From Lachnospiraceae bacterium (lineage in GTDB: Bacteria > Bacillota > Clostridia > Lachnospirales > Lachnospiraceae): a stretch of 52,724 bases of DNA. The notes beneath the pieces were generated by a model. That model did no database searches. It worked only from the letters and a program-made list of their open reading frames with translations, and was not told where the DNA came from. Below, piece after piece: positions 49,685 to 52,724 of this stretch (the first letter of the stretch is position 1; each line of letters starts with the position of its first letter). A program made the position numbers and the translations under genes. Location of the stretch: the NCBI GenBank assembly GCA_017540605.1, contig JAFYAS010000048.1:1-52724 (forward strand). Direction: 5' to 3'.

Positions 49685-51385
49685 ATGAAGAATAGTTTTT
49701 TTAAAAAGAATAAGTTCATAGCTTTACTTCTTGCTTTTGCTCTTTCATTTACTGCAGTGTTTTCTTCTGTAGAAGTTGCTGATGCAAAGGTAAAGGTAGC
49801 AGTGGGAGGTATCATTTCCGTAAAGCAGAACAAGCTTGGTGCTATGGTAGTGACCCTTAAGCAGAATAATGATATTTATGGATACATTATCTATAGGTCG
49901 ACCAAGCCTGATTCAGGCTTTAAGCAGGTTGGTGAAGTGTCTCGTTGGAGCTCCAATGATGACGGAACAACAATGGTTTACTCCGAATATCCCGGTAACA
50001 GTGCCGACAAGATCTACTACAAGGCAAAGGCGTATTGCTATACAAAGACATATAAGCAGAAGAAGGCGTCCAAATATACCAATACATGCTCGGCTGACTT
50101 TAGTTACAGATTCAATGCAGAGCCTATAGATACTAAATCTATAAGACTTCAGTTTAATATCACTGATGAAATAGAATATTATTCCATTTATCGTTCTGAA
50201 GAAAAGAATGGTGATTATACCAGTCTCTGTTCCGGAGTAAGAGGATATGCAGGATTGTGTTCATATACGGACAATGGATTGGAGCTTGGAAAAAAGTATT
50301 ATTATAAGATCATGAAGGCGGAGAGAGTAGAGGTAACAACTGAAGAACCTACTACGGAAGCTACGACAGAAGCTACGACAGAAGCTATGACAACTGAACC
50401 TGCATCTACTGAAGCTCAGCCTACAGATCCCTATTATATCCCTAATACAGAGGAGCCTTCCACAGATTCTTGGAATGACTATGATGACTACGACGATTAT
50501 GATGATTACGATTATGATTATTATAAAAACTATGAGTATGTTGATGTAGAAACCATATCCTCAGGAGTTGGTATGACTGGACCGAAGGCTGTCAAACCCA
50601 CATCAGCAAAGGTTACTTCCAAAAGTACTATGAGCATCAAGTGGAAAAAGAACAAGGATGCCAGCGGATATAAACTATATCAGTATCAACAGGACGGTTC
50701 TTACAAGCTCTTAAAGACCATAAGCTCCAACACCAATACCTGTGTTATCGGAGGCTTTAAGCATGGTGAGACCAAAAGAATAAATGTGGTTCCCTATATG
50801 GAATACAATGGCACGAAGATCACCGGTGCTTACGGAGAGTCCCTTGATGCCCTTATGAATTATTATGGTTGTGAAAATGAAACCTATGAAATGAAGTTTA
50901 AGAGGGTATTCGGCAACAAGGATTACGACAATTATCGTTATAAGGATGCCAAGGATGCTGCAAATCACATGACCAGCTTGAAGATCAAGTGTTGGGATTT
51001 TGCAAACGGAAAGTCCGGAAGAAAGATCACCAGAACCTTCAGTGTAACGGTCAACAAAAAGATCGCACCTACACTTAAGAAGGCTTTTGACGAGATATAC
51101 CACGGAAAAGAGAAGTTCCCCATTCACTCCATAGGCGGTTTTAGATATTACACAGGCGGTTCCGGTCAGCATGCCGTAGGACTTGCTGTTGATATCAACC
51201 CCAACGAGAATCCTGAGGTCACCAACGGAAAAGTAACAACCGGAGTGAAATATGAGCCCGGAAAGAATCCCTATTCCATCCCAACCGACGGAGAGGTAGC
51301 CCGTATCATGAGAAAGTACGGCTTTAGCCAGGGACTTTGGAGTTCAAAACAGGATTATATGCATTTTTCGTATTTTGGAATATAG
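49685..51385 (+). CDS. Secreted M15-family D,D-carboxypeptidase with FN3-like modules
   Basis: 566 residues from the ATG at 49685, seven bases after AGGGTG. A signal peptide ends near A34 (VADA-KVK). Two FN3-like modules span about 35-215. A linker follows, rich in (T)TEA units and then DYDD repeats (about 220-295), then a third FN3-like module. The C-terminal peptidase M15 (VanY-like) domain has the zinc triad H496, D503 and H560 (GQHAVGLAVDINP and DYMHFSYFG). It cuts the terminal D-Ala-D-Ala bond or similar. It ends the envelope cluster before a terminator. Confidence 0.88.
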   Translation: MKNSFFKKNKFIALLLAFALSFTAVFSSVEVADAKVKVAVGGIISVKQNKLGAMVVTLKQNNDIYGYIIYRSTKPDSGFKQVGEVSRWSSNDDGTTMVYSEYPGNSADKIYYKAKAYCYTKTYKQKKASKYTNTCSADFSYRFNAEPIDTKSIRLQFNITDEIEYYSIYRSEEKNGDYTSLCSGVRGYAGLCSYTDNGLELGKKYYYKIMKAERVEVTTEEPTTEATTEATTEAMTTEPASTEAQPTDPYYIPNTEEPSTDSWNDYDDYDDYDDYDYDYYKNYEYVDVETISSGVGMTGPKAVKPTSAKVTSKSTMSIKWKKNKDASGYKLYQYQQDGSYKLLKTISSNTNTCVIGGFKHGETKRINVVPYMEYNGTKITGAYGESLDALMNYYGCENETYEMKFKRVFGNKDYDNYRYKDAKDAANHMTSLKIKCWDFANGKSGRKITRTFSVTVNKKIAPTLKKAFDEIYHGKEKFPIHSIGGFRYYTGGSGQHAVGLAVDINPNENPEVTNGKVTTGVKYEPGKNPYSIPTDGEVARIMRKYGFSQGLWSSKQDYMHFSYFGI

Positions 51386-51395
51386 GATTTTAAGA

Positions 51396-51428
51396 AACAC
51401 TCAGCTTTGATCGGCTGGGTGTTTTTTT
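51396..51428 (+). terminator. Terminator after the M15 peptidase gene
   Basis: A 10-bp stem AACACTCAGC/GCTGGGTGTT (51396-51405 with 51414-51423, one G-U pair), then TTTTT. It closes the envelope cluster. Bases 51429-51567 are very AT-rich and show no gene. Confidence 0.85.
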
Positions 51429-51567
51429 GTTGCCTTCAGCGTTTTTTTACTTTTAAAAACTTTTTTAAAAAATTTCAAAAAAAATAAAATCAATTGAAAT
51501 CACTTCGGTACTTATATATGAAAGCTAAAGGAAAGACCTTTTAAACTATAAGAGTGAGGTGATAAAA

Positions 51568-51714
51568 ATGAATGAAAAACCTATGTCAGTACTTATAAAG
51601 GAAAGCATAGAAAGCTTTCTTGATAAAGTAACAATAGATATAGATCAGCGAAACAGCTTGTACATTAAGTTGTGTAAACTGATCGGGATTGGAGGGTACC
51701 AAGATTCATCGTAG
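51568..51714 (+). CDS. Small protein of unknown function (48 residues)
   Basis: A 48-codon frame starting MNEKPMSVLIKESIESFLDK. GAGGTG lies seven bases before the ATG, which is a good ribosome site. The N-terminus (MNEKPMSVLIKE) looks like the start of small conserved proteins found near mobile elements in Lachnospiraceae. The gene may be complete or the front of a truncated one. A small accessory protein follows. Confidence 0.45.
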   Translation: MNEKPMSVLIKESIESFLDKVTIDIDQRNSLYIKLCKLIGIGGYQDSS

Positions 51715-51801
51715 AATACTCTGATAAAATCAAAGATAAACAATAAGTAATTAGTAATAACAACAATGATATTAATATTGAAAATTTGGAGGATAACAAT
51801 T

Positions 51802-52140
51802 ATGAACAAATTAGAAAGATTAGAAAGAGCAAAGAAACTGGCAACAATTACAACAATAATACTGGCTATCAGTTTTATGATTAATTTCGTTTCACCTACG
51901 ATTGGAGGAGCAGGAATGACATTTGCTGTTATAGGTGGATTTGTTGCATATTTAATTGGCGGCTTCGGTACAGCGTTGAAAATGGCATTTAAAATCGGAA
52001 CTATAGGTTGGGTAGTTGTTCCCTTTCCTTATGATCTCACTACCGGTGGAATGACTTTTATGTTAGCGATTGGAGTGTTCTTATTCTTACCGATCATTCC
52101 TATAAACAAAGCTTATAAGGAATATGTAAGTGGTATGTAA
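51802..52140 (+). CDS. Small integral membrane protein of unknown function
   Basis: 112 residues from the ATG at 51802; GGAGG lies nine bases upstream, while the longer in-frame reading from 51766 has none. Three to four membrane helices (about 14-34, 40-60, 83-101) with a short basic N-terminus. I do not recognise the family. It is convergent with the minus-strand regulator at 52199. Confidence 0.6.
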   Translation: MNKLERLERAKKLATITTIILAISFMINFVSPTIGGAGMTFAVIGGFVAYLIGGFGTALKMAFKIGTIGWVVVPFPYDLTTGGMTFMLAIGVFLFLPIIPINKAYKEYVSGM

Positions 52141-52144
52141 ATGT

Positions 52145-52194
52145 AAAAAATAGCCCTATGGCTTATAAAGCGACAATCGCAAAAGCCATGGGGC
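52145..52194 (-). terminator. Terminator of the minus-strand HTH gene
   Basis: A 12-bp stem (52153-52164 with 52183-52194, one G-U pair) followed on the minus strand by TATTTTTT (plus-strand A run 52145-52150). The orientation fits the HTH gene. It may also help end the plus-strand gene. Confidence 0.7.
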
Positions 52195-52198
52195 ATGT

Positions 52199-52396
52199 CT
52201 ATTCGACATAAGTTATGATATCTTCAACCCTGCAATGAAGTATCTTGCATAATGTATCAAGGGTGTGAGTGCTGATATGCGCGTTGGATCTTAGTCTTGA
52301 CAGCTGACCTGCGCTAAAATGATATTCATTGATGAGCTTGTATTGAGTTATATTCTTCTCCTTCAGAGTTTCCCATAGCTTGTCATATACTATCAT
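52199..52396 (-). CDS. Small Cro/CI-type HTH transcriptional regulator
   Basis: 65 residues from the minus-strand ATG at 52396, nine bases after CGGAG; the earlier ATG at 52405 is too close to that site. Almost all HTH_26-like XRE domain: YDKLWETLKEKNITQYKLIN, then recognition helix FSAGQLSRLRSN and HTLDTLCKILHCRVEDI. No effector domain. It is likely to control the divergent gene at 52566, whose promoter carries a palindrome. Confidence 0.85.
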   Translation of the reverse strand: MIVYDKLWETLKEKNITQYKLINEYHFSAGQLSRLRSNAHISTHTLDTLCKILHCRVEDIITYVE

Positions 52397-52486
52397 GTCA
52401 ATCATCTCCGATATGTTTTATGTTTTAATCTATTCTAAAGATCTATTGTGATTTGATACAAAGGACTTTTAGAAATCCTAGCTCTA

Positions 52487-52515
52487 TTGACATATTAGCC
52501 GTTTATTGATAATAT
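52487..52515 (+). promoter_or_regulatory. Strong promoter of the right-edge gene
   Basis: TTGACA (52487-52492), a 17-base spacer, and TAATAT (52510-52515). ATTAGCC, a half-site of the palindrome downstream, lies in the spacer at 52494-52500. Confidence 0.75.
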
Positions 52516-52519
52516 TTGT

Positions 52520-52539
52520 ATTAGCCATAAGTGGCTAAT
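52520..52539. promoter_or_regulatory. Operator-like palindrome ATTAGCCA-TAAG-TGGCTAAT
   Basis: A perfect 8-base inverted repeat just after the -10, covering the start of transcription. Together with the half-site at 52494-52500 it makes two contacts. The small HTH protein encoded divergently is the obvious binder. Confidence 0.65.
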
Positions 52540-52565
52540 ACGGAAATGAAGGAGAAAAAAAGAGT

Positions 52566-52724
52566 ATGAAGAATTATAGTAAGATAGGCTCTCGGAATCT
52601 TGAGCCTGCTGACCAAGATCCATCGGTCAGATGAACCTTGAAAAGTAAATATTATCCAGAATGGAATAGACGTGTAATCAGATTGAAAAAAATGGCGCAT
52701 TTAATAGACCATACATCAGAAATG
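52566..52724 (+). pseudogene. Reading frame interrupted by one TGA, running off the window
   Basis: AAGGAG lies 11 bases before the ATG at 52566. The frame reads MKNYSKIGSRNLEP, then DQDPSVR, a TGA at 52632-52634, and continues in the same frame without further stops to the window end (LKSKYYPEWNRRVIRLKKM, then AHLIDHTSEM). The continuation is protein-like. A CGA-to-TGA change would explain it. Alternatives are a short leader peptide followed by a second gene, or a sequencing error. The family is not recognised from 50 residues. Confidence 0.45.

Noticed and set aside
52632..52634. TGA as selenocysteine
   Set aside because: The surrounding residues (SVR-TGA-TLKS) do not resemble a known selenoprotein site and no SECIS-like hairpin was evident after it; a nonsense mutation is simpler.

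Overview
This window looks like the chromosome of an anaerobic Firmicute of the family Lachnospiraceae (Butyrivibrio/Pseudobutyrivibrio/Lachnospira-like). That is inferred from gene content and style: moderately AT-rich DNA, strong AGGAGG-type ribosome sites, rpsU-phoH-ybeY, a mreCD-PBP2-minDE-rodA block, the methionine-gamma-lyase-like protein between miaA and radC, SepF and DivIVA cell-division proteins, and a hisZ/short-hisG type histidine operon. The genus cannot be fixed from the sequence alone. No rRNA, tRNA or CRISPR array was recognised.

Left part, about 1-9,300, is an accessory region. It is bracketed by two near-identical copies of the 3' end of an Rpn/YhgA-like (PD-(D/E)XK 'transposase') gene and of its downstream flank. 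Between them lie two AAA+/DUF4143 ATPases, each with its own unusual repeat element; a small graveyard of broken genes (prolyl-tRNA editing protein, metallo-beta-lactamase-fold protein, TtcA, and unrecognised frames); an aldo/keto reductase; a flavin-reductase-like protein; three GNAT acetyltransferases; an atypical peptide deformylase; and small conserved proteins.

9,445-14,357 is a promoter-driven, tightly coupled trio: a secreted BspA-type leucine-rich-repeat protein with an FN3-like module, a transmembrane Ser/Thr kinase with a Thr/Glu-rich outer tail, and a 461-residue protein of unknown function. It looks like one signalling unit and is one of the better candidates for an undescribed system.

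14,384-37,716 is housekeeping: rpsU, phoH, ybeY, a DUF3048 lipoprotein, miaA, a PLP-dependent lyase-like protein, radC, the elongation and division block (mreC, mreD, PBP2, minD, minE, rodA), mgsA, a D,D-carboxypeptidase, a HlyD-like membrane protein, yggS, sepF, a divIVA-family gene with a tyrosine-rich tail, aroB, lspA, rluD, a cytidylate-kinase-like gene and adenosine deaminase. Several division proteins carry large low-complexity extensions (MinE, SepF, DivIVA).

37,804-51,428 starts with a terminator, then hisZ-hisG-hisD-hisB run directly into an ABC exporter (ATPase, a repeat-bearing membrane protein, two permeases). A set of envelope proteins follows: two zinc-ribbon/TM/YARHG proteins alternating with an N-acetylmuramoyl-L-alanine amidase lipoprotein and an M15-type D,D-carboxypeptidase with FN3-like modules. 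Thr-Glu-Ala-rich linkers recur across these exported proteins.

The right edge (51,429-52,724) is accessory again: two small proteins, a small minus-strand HTH regulator, and a strong divergent promoter carrying a palindromic operator-like site in front of a reading frame that is interrupted by a single TGA and runs off the window.
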